Shown: positions 1-11,698, counted from the stretch's first letter. The stretch: DNA of 64,000 nucleotides from Pogona vitticeps (GCF_051106095.1 NC_135786.1:18660501-18724500), one strand, 5' to 3'. Translations and numbers: made by a program. Notes: generated by a model from the letters alone, not told the origin.

Positions 1-419
1 TAAGGGACATCTGTGAGAACATTGAATCCATAGTCTATAGTTACCAATCTGCACTTCTGTTTGTTTGTTCCTCTCCTTTCCATCTCCTGTGCTAGTGAGA
101 AAGGGTATGACTACATTTAAAGCATGAAAAGTTTAATTTGTAGAAAGCAGTAATGAACATCTACTTAATCAAGAAAATATTCCCCAAGTGATTAGGAAAG
201 CTCTTGATAATTCATGGCTGATTTCATCTTTCACCTTAGTTACATGCTTAAATAATGGTGATGGGGGAATGGGGGGGGTTCCCCCCATGTGATGCAGCCT
301 TAATTCCAGATGTACTCAAATGTAAACAACAAAAACACAAATCTTGCTTTCTGGGTTAGTGGTCTTTTAATATTATTAAATCCTAGTCCATCATTCTATC
401 CACTATCTCACACTGGGTA
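1..419. other. Unique DNA, no gene seen
   Basis: I see no recognisable element here. The only structured spot is a small G/C palindrome at 269-288, whose two arms ATGGGGGG and CCCCCCAT surround a 4-base loop. Confidence 0.5.
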
Positions 420-668
420 TCTTATAATAACTATGTGCTGTCAAATCAATGTCAACTTCTAGTAACTCTTTCCATGGTTTTCCATGTATGGAGAACTCAG
501 AAGAGGTCTACTATTGCCTTCTTCTGGAGGTGCTGAAAGGACTGTGCAGCTTGCCCAAGGCCACACAGGCTGGCTCTTTAGGGATGCACAATGAGGAATT
601 AAAACTCCCAACTTCTGGTTCCATGGCCAGATACCTAGATAACTCCTATTCAGCCAGTTTATCTTTAC
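420..668 (-). mobile_element. tRNA-headed SINE (family B), antisense
   Basis: Read on the minus strand, this begins with a tRNA-like head (GGTATCTGGCCATGG, then a B-box-like stretch GGGAGTTTTAATTCC). It continues into a body containing GGCCTTGGGCAAGCTG and a stretch around CAGAAGAAGG. The same head and body recur on the plus strand at 14589-14813, and parts recur at 3489, 20300, 49683 and 52083. This is a Pol III type SINE, moderately diverged. I cannot name the family with certainty. Confidence 0.7.
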
Positions 669-1129
669 TCTAACATCATATAAATACTCTAACATCATAT
701 AAATCCTGAAGTGTTCTAGTTCCCTTCTGCATCTTGTCACAAAATAAGATACGACACCAGAACTAATTAAACAATACATACAAGTAGATCCCTGGAAACA
801 TGACATTTCTGAACTACATTCCCCACAGATGATAATTGTAATCTGAAAAAGTCACATTCCTAGGTCATACCTGTTAAAATAAAGTGTGCCTATAAGGTAT
901 GGTGACCAGAAAAGACATCCAGTACAGAGGATGGGAGAAAAGGTCCTAAAGATAGAGAGAGTGCAGGCTGCATGAGATAAAGAATGTTTTAAGGCGTGAT
1001 AGAAAGCAGACCAAAAGGATGAAATGCAACAAAGAGGCTTGGATCCAATCACATGGAACAATTTTCAGGTGAAAAACAAATAGACGTCTCTTTCAAAATG
1101 GAAAAGCCTTGTGGAAGATGGGGAAAAAG
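669..1129. other. Unclassified DNA
   Basis: No gene or clear repeat. A short tandem duplication (CTCTAACATCATATAAAT, twice at about 669-705) sits just right of the SINE. Confidence 0.4.
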
Positions 1130-1481
1130 GGGCCTTCTCTGTATCTGCTCCCAGACTTTGGAACTCCCTCCCACCGGAGGCCAAGCTGGCCCCATCTTGT
1201 CTGTCCTTCCACAAGCAGACAAATACCTTTCTCTTCATGGAAAGCTTTCCCTGAGTGACTGGCTGCCAGAGTGGGGTTATTAAATGGACGGGTGTGCCTT
1301 ACTGCTTTGAATGTGTTTTGATGTTGCTTATGGTTTTTTTAGTTTAGCATTTGTTTGATCCTTTTTAATATTTGCATACTCACAGGTGTTAGCTTTAATA
1401 TTGCCTTTTCATGATGTAACCAGCCTTGGAGCCTTTTAAGGAGAAAGGCAGGGTAAAAATATTTTAAATAAATAAATAAAA
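1130..1481 (+). mobile_element. L2-type LINE, 3' end
   Basis: The left part translates to a LINE carboxy-terminal pattern (a leucine-tryptophan-asparagine-like run followed by PPEAKLAPSCLS and KQTNTFLF), as in the last residues of L2 reverse-transcriptase proteins. It is followed by a T-rich 3' UTR and ends in a short AAATAAAT tail at about 1464-1481. The copy is strongly 5'-truncated and old. Confidence 0.6.
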
Positions 1482-1602
1482 AGAGGAGGAAAATTTCATC
1501 AGTATCTTAGGAACAGAGCAGATTGTCAACTTTGATTGGTAGCAGGATTTCAGACACGATTCTTTTCTAACCCTACAAAAGGCTATTCTCTAATGGAGAG
1601 TA

Positions 1603-1956
1603 GTGGAGGATTATGAGAGAAAAAGGCAAGAAGAACGCAAGAAGGTCTTTGAAAGAATTCGCACTCAAAACCTTATACGAGATTTCCCGAACCTTAAAGC
1701 GGGTGGACTTTTGCCGGATCCAGAGGTGGAGAAAGAAAGACCGAGCGGATATGTAACTAAAGAACGGACTGTGATTGTGGCGCCTCGTGAAATAGAACTG
1801 CAACGTGAGTGGGAATCCTCGCAACAACGATTCCCTGAGGGACCGGACGAGAGAGGGTGGGTGCGCCATACATGTTGTGGGACAATTTGTGCGATTCGGA
1901 GGATTCCTCCCCAGAAACCAGAGCCCAAGGAATGGTGTGAGGAGACCCGCCGTTAA
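1603..1956 (+). CDS. Unrecognised charged open frame, 117 codons
   Basis: This frame encodes a hydrophilic protein with an arginine/glutamate-rich start (MEDYERKRQEERKKVFERIR) that would form a helix, then a proline- and charge-rich middle. I do not recognise a domain. CpG dinucleotides are frequent in 1600-1960, unlike the CpG-poor flanks, and several bases of the frame look little decayed. A neighbouring frame at 2004-2213 (69 codons) lies in the same CpG-rich block. It could be the gag-like or ORF1-like part of a fairly recent retroelement, or a processed copy of a host gene. A host exon is possible but unsupported, since I see no convincing splice structure. Confidence 0.25.
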   Translation: MEDYERKRQEERKKVFERIRTQNLIRDFPNLKAGGLLPDPEVEKERPSGYVTKERTVIVAPREIELQREWESSQQRFPEGPDERGWVRHTCCGTICAIRRIPPQKPEPKEWCEETRR

Positions 1957-2213
1957 GTCCATGGGAATATAATAAGAGTTTTGTTTCTGACAGTTGTGGC
2001 CTATTGCCTGAGTTGAAACTGTTTGATCCTATAAGTGATGTGCTGGTGGATGTTGGTGGAAATAAAGAGGAAAGTTTGAAATTTATCAAGACGACTCCTT
2101 TGTTATTTCCCGCTGAGAGTGAGCGGCCGTCCCAGGGAGGAGAAGAACCTGTTCACGTTCTTCCATCCAGGTACCACATAACCCAGAGCTCAGAAGTAAC
2201 TCTTTACAAATAA

Positions 2214-3466
2214 CATAGTTACTTGCTATTTTATATAGCAAGCAATGTAACTAGTAGAAGCAAAGCTACCTTTTTATTATAACAAGTAACACCTAAGCTA
2301 CTTCTTGAAATTAATGACCTCTTGTTTCTTTCCAACATTACTTTAAAGTAAAATTATAAAACATTTTAGGCAGGATTTATCTGTGAAGATTAGACAGGAT
2401 TGTTTCTGGTTTCATGCCATTCACTTATAAATCCTAAGTAGTGATAAAAGTAGTAGTAGTGTAGTAGACTTGTCTTTTTATCTTCCACATTATAAAAAGA
2501 TATTTCCGAAAGCATGGTTTTTACTGTGCAAGACCTGACCAGGGCTGTTAATGATAGGACTTTGGAGGTCGTGAATTCATAAGATTGACATAACTCAAAG
2601 TTTCTTACAGTATTATACTGGAGAAGTGTAACTGGAAGCAGCCAAGTGGTTGCTCGTTGAACATTTACCAACCTTGTGGCTTATTATGGTCTTCTGGGTC
2701 ATAAATCCTAGAAGACTTGGAGAAATGCTATATACTTTTGGCTGTGTTGATTAATGCCTCTGGAAGCTGCAGTCCAAATGCATGCATGCACTGAGGCACA
2801 GATGTACCCACCATCAGGCTGGACGCCTCTCTTCTCCTCCCAAAACCTCAGTATGTCACAGTGCCTTTTTGTACCTCCAGGGTTACCTTGGATTTCAGCC
2901 AAATATGTCTGTGTATTTATGTGCGCGTTCGTGCACCAACATCCATCCATTTATTTTTATTGAAGGTATGTCCCGCAGTGGGTTTGAGCATGGGGTTAAA
3001 ATTAACCATCCAAATCATCCATCCCAGTCTATGAAGTTGTTTAAAACTGCTAGGTGGTATGTCTTCGCTTTTGTTAAAAATGCTAATAGAAACTGGTTTC
3101 CAGCAAACTGATGATCTGATGAGTCACTGGAAATTATGTTTCTGGCTCACCCAGATTTCAATTCGCAAGGAAGTGGGTGTTCCGGCTTACATGCAGCTTA
3201 GTCAAAACAGCCCTTATTCTTCCCAAGAATTCTTCTTCGTATTTGACAGATTTCCAACTCTCCATCTTAAAACTAATCTTACCATGTTTACAGCCGAGTG
3301 CTAATCTTGTCCAAATACTTGCAAATAAGGATGGCAAACACCATAGTGATGGGAGCATCCGAGATCTTTTGTGTCATCTTTCAGCTGACAACAACTGCAA
3401 AAAGAGTAACAGCTTTAGTGAAACAAAGGCAGGGGTCCCTTTTGGTTCTCCATGGACAGAGCGAAT
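2214..3466. other. Unclassified DNA, no gene seen
   Basis: AT-rich start (2220-2450), then mixed-composition sequence with short overlapping open frames on both strands at 2708-3111. None of these has a recognisable motif or codon signal. No clear transposable element was identified. Confidence 0.4.
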
Positions 3467-3650
3467 GATGATGATGATGATGATGATGTGTCATCATGTC
3501 AATTCTGACTTATGGTGATCCTTTTCAGGGTTTTACTGAGAAGAGGTTTGCCTTTCCCTTCTTCTGGGGGCACTCCAGCAATCACACACACACTGGAACC
3601 AGCTCACATGGGGGGGGGGGAAGAGTAGCCCCTGACAGGGAGCCAAAAAT
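3467..3650 (-). mobile_element. SINE family B fragment with (GAT)n tract
   Basis: A (GATGAT)n run at 3467-3488 abuts sequence that reads on the minus strand as the SINE family B body: the terminal block around AGTCAGAATTGAC, then CCAGAAGAAGG. The GAT run sits where the 3' tail of this SINE lies, as in the 14589 copy. Fragmentary and diverged. Confidence 0.6.
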
Positions 3651-4085
3651 GTGTAGGTAGGTGTGGTTTGAAGACAGGCTGGTTTGTGCTGACACATATA
3701 ATGTGGTCCCCAGAAAAAGGAATGAACCAGCCTTTCCCCTTTTGCTGGTTTTCAAGCAATGATTTCTAAAAATGAAGAGAGAACTGATGTTCTGGCACAC
3801 AATCATGTTGCCACACTACAATTTGGTGTCACACACCCCCAGTGACCCCTGTGTGTTTTGCCCCTCACCCAGGTTCACCTTTGGACACGACTTGTTCTAT
3901 TCCCCTTTTTCGCTGCCTCCAGAGGATATTATCCTCACTATATCAATTATGATTCTCACACTCTTGCTGCCAAATAAAACAAGGTTTATTTAAGGATAAA
4001 TAAGTGAATCACAGAAGGAAAATCATGGATGTTCTATTATCATTAATTCATTAAACGTGGATTTGATTACTTATAAACTTGCTTG
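3651..4085. other. Unclassified DNA
   Basis: No gene or recognised repeat. Confidence 0.35.
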
Positions 4086-4087
4086 TA

Positions 4088-4511
4088 CAGTGGTGCCCCG
4101 CATAGCGATGTTAATCCGTTCCGGATTAATCGTCGCTATGCAAAAATGGATCGAAAAAACCCATAGGAACACATTAAACTTGGTTTAATGCGTTTCTATG
4201 GGGCCCAAACTCACCGTTCAGCGAAGTTCCTCATAGCGCCGCCATTTTCGCGCCCTTGGTAAGTGAGGGCAGGGCACGAAAACACTTGCGGTGGCCATTT
4301 TGGGCCCCCGGCGGCCATTTTGGAACTGCCGATCAGCTGTTTAAAAAACATCACAATGCGAAGATCGGTAAGCGAAATGCTTACCGATCATCGCAATGCG
4401 ATGTTTTATCCATTAAAACATCGCAATGCAATCGCATTAGCGATCTAAAAAAATTAGATCGCTATGCGGATTCATCGTTAAACGGTGCGCTCGTTAAGCG
4501 AGGCACCACTG
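4088..4511. mobile_element. Tc1/mariner MITE (424 bp), TA target duplication
   Basis: The left end CAGTGGTGCCCCGC and the right end GCGAGGCACCACTG form terminal inverted repeats, with TA on both sides (4086-4087 and 4512-4513). The interior is CpG-rich and full of sub-palindromes, for example the CATAGCGATG and CGTCGCTATG pair near 4100-4140. No transposase frame is present. The right 14 bases match those of the MITE ending at 35863, so the two belong to one family. Non-autonomous, dependent on a mariner-type transposase elsewhere. Confidence 0.85.
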
Positions 4512-4734
4512 TACTCATTTACTTTAATCAAGATCTCAATATTTTCTGACTGTCAATGTACTTCCAATTCCTTTTAACTCTTTAATATTCTCTAACTAAC
4601 CAACTGTCCAATATCTACTCTAAACACTTCACAGTCTCCTCCCTAACTGGTCTAAACACTTCACCATATTTTCCCTAACTTTCTCTGTCACACTCTGCCT
4701 CTCTGGCACTCCCAGTTCCCTCCAGCCAATTAAG

Positions 4735-4903
4735 TCTTTCTTATTTTTCTCCTCTTTTATGCCATGCCATCTTGGTAATCTTCTTCAAATTAATTGTTCA
4801 ATTGTAATTGTAATTTTATAATTTTATATATTTTATATTGTTCTCTTTTTCTATGTAAGCCGCCCTGAGTAGACATGATCTAGAGGGGCGGGGTAAAAAT
4901 CCT
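4735..4903 (+). mobile_element. L2-type LINE, 3' UTR tail
   Basis: An AT-rich 3' UTR ends in the phrase TGTAAGCCGCCCTGAGT, then GGGGCGGGGTAAAAAT, and then an AAAT array. This closely parallels the L2 end at 30280-30320 and the one near 35130-35170. No coding part remains. Confidence 0.6.
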
Positions 4904-4904
4904 A

Positions 4905-4943
<39 letters not shown>

Positions 4944-4981
4944 ATGAATGAATGAATGAATGAATGAATGAATAAATAAAT
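4904..4981. repeat. (AAAT)n / (AATG)n array
   Basis: A tetranucleotide array directly attached to the L2 tail. AAAT units change to AATG units from about 4941 and back to AAAT at about 4971. Its translation gives spurious tyrosine/leucine/isoleucine repeats. Confidence 0.95.
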
Positions 4982-5151
4982 TGACTCCGCCCCTCCTGTC
5001 CTGTTTAGAGCTCCAAAATGACTGACAGGAGTGACGTGTGGGCTGTCCACCACATTTGACAAAGTTCCTTTTTGGTTTTTGGAATTTTTCAAAATGTAGC
5101 TTTACCAAAATCTGCTTCAAATACACATGCGCGCACACATGCACACAATAA

Positions 5152-5237
5152 ACATACATACATACATACATACATACATACATACATACATACATACATA
5201 CATACATACATACATACATACATACATACATACATAC
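5152..5237. repeat. (TACA)n microsatellite
   Basis: About 21 nearly pure units of the tetranucleotide ACAT/TACA. It lies 170 bp from the (AAAT)n array, with mixed sequence between. Confidence 0.97.
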
Positions 5238-6039
5238 CCATCTACTCTGTCAATATTAGATTGAAAGTTTCTTTTTTACAAATCAAGCATCCTGATATAT
5301 TTAAAAAAAATTAATGTTGCTACCGAATACCTCTTTTTCCTGCTCTCTTCTGTTTCTCCTGCCCTATTAATTTTAAAGCACAATATATATTATTAACTGT
5401 CCAAACTTCCCTCTCTTTATTTTCTAGTCATTGTGGCATAAGAGGCTGAAAAGGGCTTTCTAAATCATCTGGCACTGATACTTCTCTAAACATACTTTCA
5501 GAAAGACTTGTCTAAATAACTGTACTCACAAAGGCATTTCCCCTTAGTAGAGGCAGTTAGAAGATATCTCAGATTGATCTTTCTTGTCTGTTTTCTCTCC
5601 TAATCATTTCTGTTTCAACATCCTAAATTGGTTGGACACGTAGGCAGGCTGAGCACAAGGCCTGCAAAGTATTAGATAGGCCAAGCTGGTATGTGATTAC
5701 CAGTTCCAGGCCTTGCCCAGTTTTATTGTCAAAGCTCCTTCAGACTATTGCTTAATTTCACTTCCCTCCTTCGTTTCCGGCTTTTTTTGTTGTTCCTTTT
5801 TCATTCTCCTGCAGATGCACTTCTTGAGCATCTGCCTCCAGCAACCAGCAGAGGGTGCCTAGATTTCATTTCTTTTGGTTCCTGCTGGAGCACTGCTAAA
5901 AAAAACAAACAGAAAAATAAACAAATGGCCTGGATTAACATCTTCCCTTCACCACTTTCAAGGTGATGCCTTCATGTTCACACCATCTTGAATTGCTATT
6001 GATTATTTTATGTGTTTGTTATATCTGTATCCTGAATTT
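5238..6039. other. Unclassified DNA, no gene seen
   Basis: AT-rich sequence without a gene or clear repeat. The small hydrophobic frame at 5748-5966 has no recognisable features. Confidence 0.4.
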
Positions 6040-6235
6040 CCCTCAGTGAGTTCAAGACTCTTTTTCCTCACAACAACTCGACAAGGGAGGTCACCGTAAA
6101 AGACAGTGACCAGACTAAACATTCACCTAGTGAATTTCAAGGCTCAGCAGGGACTAGAATGTGGATTCACCAAGTTCCACTATACAGTATTGTACTGAAG
6201 ATGTAACCACTGAGCTCAATTCCTCATCAAATGTT
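6040..6235 (-). mobile_element. MIR-like SINE, antisense
   Basis: Minus-strand reading gives a tRNA-like head (a GGTTACATC region, then a decayed B box around GAATCCACATTCTAGTCC), followed by a body with GTTGTTGTGAGGAAAAAG, typical of the central part of MIR-type SINEs. Old and diverged. Confidence 0.5.
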
Positions 6236-6330
6236 TTTCTTCTCACAGTCAGAGAACCAAACTATAAAACTCATCATATAAAATAAGAAACAAAGCCAAA
6301 ACCAAAAATGGTTGTAGCTCTTTAAAGACT

Positions 6331-7262
6331 TTGTTGTTGTTTATTCGTTTAGTTGTCGTTTAGTGAGCACTCAGGTTTGATTTCCTTTGGAATTGATAGG
6401 TTTGTTCTCCTTGCAGTCCAGGGGACTCTCAAGAGTCTCCTCCAGCACCACAATTCAAAGGCATCAATTCTTTGGCAGTCAGCTTTCTTTATGGTCCAGC
6501 TCTCACTTCCATACAACAGGAAAAATCATAGCTTTGACTACGCAGACTTTTGTTGGCAAGGTGATGTCTCTGCTTTTTAAGATGCTATTGAGGTTTGTCA
6601 TCGCTTTCCTCCTAAGAAGCAGGAGTCTTTTAATTTCGTGGCTGCTGTCACCATCTGCAGTGATCATGGAGCCCAAGAAAGTAAAATCTGTCACTGCCCC
6701 CATATCTTCACCTTCTATTTCCCAGGAGGTGATGAGACCAGTGGCCATGATCTTAGTTTTTTTGATGTTGAGCTTCAGACCGTTTTTTGCACTCTCATCT
6801 TTCACCCTCATTACAAGGTTCCTTAATTCCTCCTTACTTTCTGCCATCAGAGTGGTATCATCTGCATATCTGAAGTTGTTGATATTTCTTCCAGCAGTCT
6901 TAATTCCATTTTGGGATTCCTCTAGTATGGCCTTTCACATTATGTATTCTGCATATAAGTTAAATAAGCTGGGGGACAATATACAGCCTTGTTGTACTCC
7001 TTTCCTAATTTTGAACCAATCAGTTATTCCATGGCTATTGCTTCCTGTCCCACATATAGGTTTCTCGGGAGATAGATAAGGTGGTCAGGCACTCCCATTT
7101 CTTTAAGGACTTGCCATAGTTTGCTGTGGTCCACACAGTCAAAGGCTTTTGCATAGTCAGTGAAGCAGAAGTAGATGTTTTTGTGGAACTCTCTGGCTTT
7201 CTCTATAATCCAGCAAATGTTAGCAATTTGGTCTCTAGTTCCTCTGCCCCTTCAAAATCCAT
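6331..7262 (-). mobile_element. BovB LINE fragment (RT region), antisense
   Basis: Non-LTR retrotransposon of the RTE/BovB family. The minus strand encodes part of the reverse transcriptase. The YADD catalytic motif lies at 6857-6868, followed by a 114-codon open frame at 6503-6847 (MAESKEELRNLVMRVKDES, then KIMATGLITSWEIEGEDMG). The 3' terminus is present at the left (TTAGTTGTCGTTTAG). About 240 bp of the expected 3' segment is missing, judged against the copy at 60080-60855. The junction is at about 6362-6364. It is 5'-truncated. A 230-codon plus-strand frame over this block is only its antisense shadow. Confidence 0.92.
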
Positions 7263-9234
7263 ATTTTAATGTGGGCTCTCTTGGATCATGTCCATGGACT
7301 TGATACAAGAAGTTACTTGCTGAAACAGAGGCATAGACTTGTGGGGCCACACAAGAAGAGCCCCCTCGGATTTGAAAAATGCTTTTGCATCTCCTGCCTC
7401 TGACCCCTCAGATCACCTCTACAACCTTTAAAAAATCTATTTCAGTTCTTGTTTCTAGAAAAATCAGGAGATGAAAGTCCAGTTGATAACTGACAACTTT
7501 TTGGATATTTCAAAGAGCCTGTGTACACTTAAGTGAATGACTGTTTCACTTTAAACTTAAATAGAGCCCACGTAAAACATTGGAAAATGCTTGGAGGATG
7601 ATAGAACCATAACTGGATCTCTTCAGTGTGGGACTACCTATTATGCAAAATGAGGGAAATGCCCCCCAGGCTGTTGAATGCCAGCAAAGTGTGTGGCTTG
7701 CGTCCTTGACTTGTATCGCCATTCCAGAGAACATTATTCTCTATAGCTGGCTGTGCCCTACATAAACTAGCTGTGAGGAAGGCCCTTTAAGAGGCAAATA
7801 TTTCAAATCTTATGGAATTATCTAAGATGTTAGAACATTAATATACTTCTTTGTTGGTAGAGAAGTAAACACTTCCTTTCTGGGAAAGCGGAAGAGAAAA
7901 AGAAGCATAGAGAGTTTGTACACTACAGTTATATCAGTCATGTAGCTGCTTGATACAGATTTAATTGCCATGGAGACATCATATGGGATCCTGGAATTTG
8001 TAGTTGGAAAGGGATTTAGAATTCTCTGTTAGAAAGTTCTAGAACTATAGTTCAGGAGAGCGGATTCCAGCTATCTAGCAGAGAGAGGACGAGGGAGATC
8101 AAGAGCATAGTAAACAGACTTTCCAGTCACAGTTATTTTAAGGAAGGATTCATAAATGTGTGCACCATGGTACAGTATATTCATGAAAAACTATCTCTCG
8201 GTTGAAATAAATAAGAAGTGTCTGATAGAGTTTCATCATACTGTATCTGTGGTTTCAGACAGTCTGAAGCATTTGATTTTGAACATATGAGTCCTAATCG
8301 TATTTATTTGGAAGGTGATTCCCTTAAGAGAAAGAAAAAGCGAGATTTATCTCTGAATAAGTGGAATATTGCTTCACAGTTTTATATTATGTAGGAGTAC
8401 CAGACTACACAACAAAAGGCTCCCCCCCCCGAGCCAGAACAATGGGGTCATCTGTCAGAATGCCAGGATAATTTATGGATTTTCTTTACTCTGGCATATA
8501 AATGAGACAATAACAAGGCTTTCAAGTTTTATTATTTATTACAGATTACAGCTGAGGAAATCAGAGAATGAGGGGAATGATCAAACAGAGGCTGGAAATA
8601 ATTATTTCTTTTGGCTTAAGGTGTTCTTATATTCCCTCCTTTTTTCCTTACAATTAATAGCTAAAAGTTCCACTTTAGCCAGATAAAGAATGGATTATCT
8701 TAAAACTCAGAATCTTTTACAAGTGGAACCTAAGCACTCAGAAGTAAAGAGCAGTCAGATGAATTAAACTTCCTCCCAGTTTGGAACAGAGGCATGACAA
8801 AAGTTAAATTCTGCAACTTCAGTTGTGAGATTTTGGTAATGATTTGTTTGTTCTAGATGTCTGTGTTGCAGAGTTTTTAACTGCAGTTTTAGTTCCTTTT
8901 GGAGGCATGGCTAGGGATTGTCTTGGGAGCAGAGGAAACTCCTGGACCCAGGACAGAAGGTGACTTCATGGGCTGCATTCCCTATCCCAACCATGAGCCA
9001 CCTATGCCATGAACCATCTAGTACAGAACTGACCACTAGATCTACTGAAGATTGTTTAATTAGCATGAGATTGCTAATATTTTTACTATTTTTTAACTAC
9101 TTGAATTTATATTGCTCCTTTCCTCCCATGAGCTTATAGCTTCCCATTTCTTGCTCTTTCTTCCTTTGAGCTCATGGTTCTCTTCCCATGTCATCCTCAG
9201 AAAAACCCTGTGAAGTAGATCAAAAGCAAAAAAG
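7263..9234. other. Unclassified DNA, no gene seen
   Basis: Nearly 2 kb of mixed AT-rich sequence. At about 7985-8010 there is a short phrase (GGGATCCTGGAATTTGTAGTT) with relatives near 16085 and 43000, probably the remains of an old dispersed repeat. No coding signal. Confidence 0.4.
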
Positions 9235-9485
9235 TGTGTTGTTTATATACTACCCCATAATGCTAAAAGCACTGTCTGGGTGGCTTACAATTTAATTGTG
9301 CAGGTTACACATTGCCCCCATCACCACCACGTCCCAGCAAGCTGGGTACTCAGTTTATCAACCTTAGAAGGATGGAAGGTTGGGTCAACCTTGATTCGGC
9401 TCCCTGAGCCTGGGATCAAACTCAGGTTGTGAGCAGAGTCTTCACTGAAGTACGGCAGCTTAACCACTGCACCATGAGGTCTCGG
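9235..9485 (-). mobile_element. SINE family C, antisense
   Basis: Minus strand: a tRNA-like head (ATGGTGCAGTGGTTAAGCTG with A box, then a B-box region around GTTTGATCCCAGG), then AAGGTTGACCCAACC, CCCAGCTTGCTGG and a 3' body ending in a T-rich tail on the plus side. Copies in the same orientation occur at 14857-15100 and 44765-45005, so the family is clear even without a name. Confidence 0.75.
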
Positions 9486-9959
9486 GTCAGGCTGGCTAGG
9501 GTTTGGGAAGAAGCGGGGAATTTAGAGAGGGTCTAGGGAAGGAACCCAGTGCTTTCCAGGAGGTATTATGGAACTCACCAGCAGTGGTCCATTTTCTCAA
9601 GGTGCACACTCCTGCAGAATAAAGGAAACAGATTCGCCCTTCCTTTTGCTTTGACAGCAGCCACCGCTAAAGCAAGATGAGCTGAGTTTCTCCTCTGCTG
9701 GAATTATGGTGAAATAGTCGCCTGATTGGTACATCATTACAAGCACAGGGGCACAACAAGCAAGAACAATGGCAAACTTAATCGACCTTTCCTCCAAGGG
9801 CTTCCCAAGTTCAAGGGATTTCTTTGCATTTACCTTCAGGGTCTGGCAAGGGAGGCTAGGCGGTCCCTCCTTTTAGGCACATGTGTTTTTTCTTCTTCTT
9901 CAGACTGGTATTTGGCATCTACACACCCTTGCTGCTGTGGGTGCAGCTGCCTAATGAGG

Positions 9960-10110
9960 TCCTGCTCTTTTATTTCTATCAGTGTGCCTCTTATTGTGCT
10001 TTTTAATATGTTTATTGTCTTTTAATTGTTCTTGCTTTTGTTTAGTTCTACCTTTGTTGGCTGCCATTGGGGGGATAGAAAGAACAGAAATTTAAATAAT
10101 CAATAAAATG
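9960..10110 (+). mobile_element. Possible L2-type 3' tail
   Basis: A T-rich stretch leads into TTGGCTGCCATTGGGG and then AAATAATCAATAAAATG, resembling the end of the L2 tails elsewhere in the window. Short and diverged, so tentative. Confidence 0.35.
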
Positions 10111-11468
10111 TTAAGCTTTTAGAATAATTATTTGGATTGCAAAATGTAAAAAGAAAGTGGGGGGAAGAGAGACTCCCTGTCTACACAGGTAGGAAGTATG
10201 ATTTACATATTTGTAGCCACAGCTCAAAAAACAAAGGTGTTTTTGTTTAATACAACTCTCAGAATTCCTAGCTAGCCTTTGCCATACTCTTTTGAATAAC
10301 TGTCCGAAGAGAGACACTCAGTATTATGCCTTCTCTGGAAAATATGCAATATGTCCCGAATAAAAGTTTTCCTGCAAGTTATCAATTGAAAAGAATGTTT
10401 TCTCTGGGGTGGTTTCTCTCATCGGACATCATTCTTTTCATTGCAAAAAGTATGTGTGTCGCATCTCTCAAGATTACGCCAGCTGAGTTTTCGGGGGGGG
10501 GGGGGAGAAGAGGTTCACCAGCTTGGCCAACTGTAGTCAGAGGTGGAATGATGATGAGAGCTGAGCAGAGTCCTGCATTCATGGAAACAACAAACTACTG
10601 AGATGCTCCTCTATTTGCCTTTTTCCTCTGGGCTTCTGCTCACATTGATTATTTCCTCCTGCTTTTTCTTTTCTTTGAATATGCCTTAGACTCTTGGGGT
10701 GCTTCCAAAGGAGACTTTCATTGTGAAATCACATTGCTGCGCTTGTAGACTTCTTCATGTGTTGATTTTAGCAGCAGTGCACAAGATGTCCCAATCGTTG
10801 AGGCAAGAGAGCATGTGGCCTCTTCTGCAGCCTCTTCACTCTAATGCCTTAACCTAAGAGGCTTATCCTTTTAGACACAAGCCTTACGGATAGGGTTGCC
10901 AGGGCACTACCTGAACTTTCAGGGAACTGCTGTACTTCTCTTGATCTCCAGGGAGAAAAAGAAGGGTCGTGGCAAGCACAGCTTGTGCATGAGGTAGTTT
11001 GGGCAGCCATCTTTACTCATTTCCACTGGGTCACCATTAAGGTGTTTCTCTGCATATTCCTACCAAAGACATAGTGAACCCAAGTACATTCACCCTCTTG
11101 ATCTTTTCCTAGTCCCCTCCTTGCTCATGGATTTTTGACACCCCAACATTGGGACTAGCTCGCCATTGGGAGGAAGGTAGGAAATGGAGTACCAGCATCA
11201 TGACTTGTTGCACAAGACCTGATAACAGCAACGGAGACCCTCCCCTTCCCAACCCTTGACTGCCCTGCTTCTGTGACATCACAAGGCCACACCCTCTGGT
11301 CTCAGAACTTGGCTCTGATATCTTAGGGAACTGGATACTTCTGACCTGTCAACCCCAATTAAGGGTGAAGCAGCTACTGGGAATATCTGTGCTGCTGCTC
11401 TCTCAAAATGTGGGTATTTGGAACTGGAGCCTATTTAGCAGAGTAGACTATGTCTAGATGGGCAGCAT
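10111..11468. other. Unclassified DNA, no gene seen
   Basis: Contains a 14-base G run at about 10492-10505. Otherwise no recognised repeat or gene. The last bases (GTCTAGATGGGCAGCATAT) look like the extreme end of an L2 tail attached to the array that follows. Confidence 0.4.
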
Positions 11469-11469
11469 A

Positions 11470-11532
<63 letters not shown>

Positions 11533-11535
11533 ATA
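11469..11535. repeat. (AAAT)n array
   Basis: Near-pure tetranucleotide array of about 16 units, preceded by a short L2-tail-like phrase. Confidence 0.97.
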
Positions 11536-11698
11536 TGTCCCTCCTTTTTTCCTGCTGGTTGACAGGACTCTCTGTCACGTCTACCTACTCAAGTGCCCTT
11601 CTCTGAGAAGTCCGCCTTCAGAGCAAATAACAGTGGTGGGTCTGATCTGCCACCTGTGTAAAGGGACTCACTCTGCACCTTAGGCAGCAGATGGTAAG

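Noticed and set aside
4902-5314. Open frames with tyrosine, leucine, isoleucine, methionine, cysteine or histidine repeats
   Set aside because: Translations of (AAAT)n and (TACA)n arrays. The same applies to 19380-19613.
6387-7079. A 230-codon plus-strand frame, the longest in the window
   Set aside because: It is antisense to the BovB reverse-transcriptase region and has no coding motif of its own.
9597-9797. Minus-strand frame with a hydrophobic segment (KFAIVLACCAPVLVMMYQSG) suggesting a signal anchor
   Set aside because: It begins at TTG, has no family pattern I recognise after the hydrophobic part, and I see no splice sites or neighbours to support an exon.
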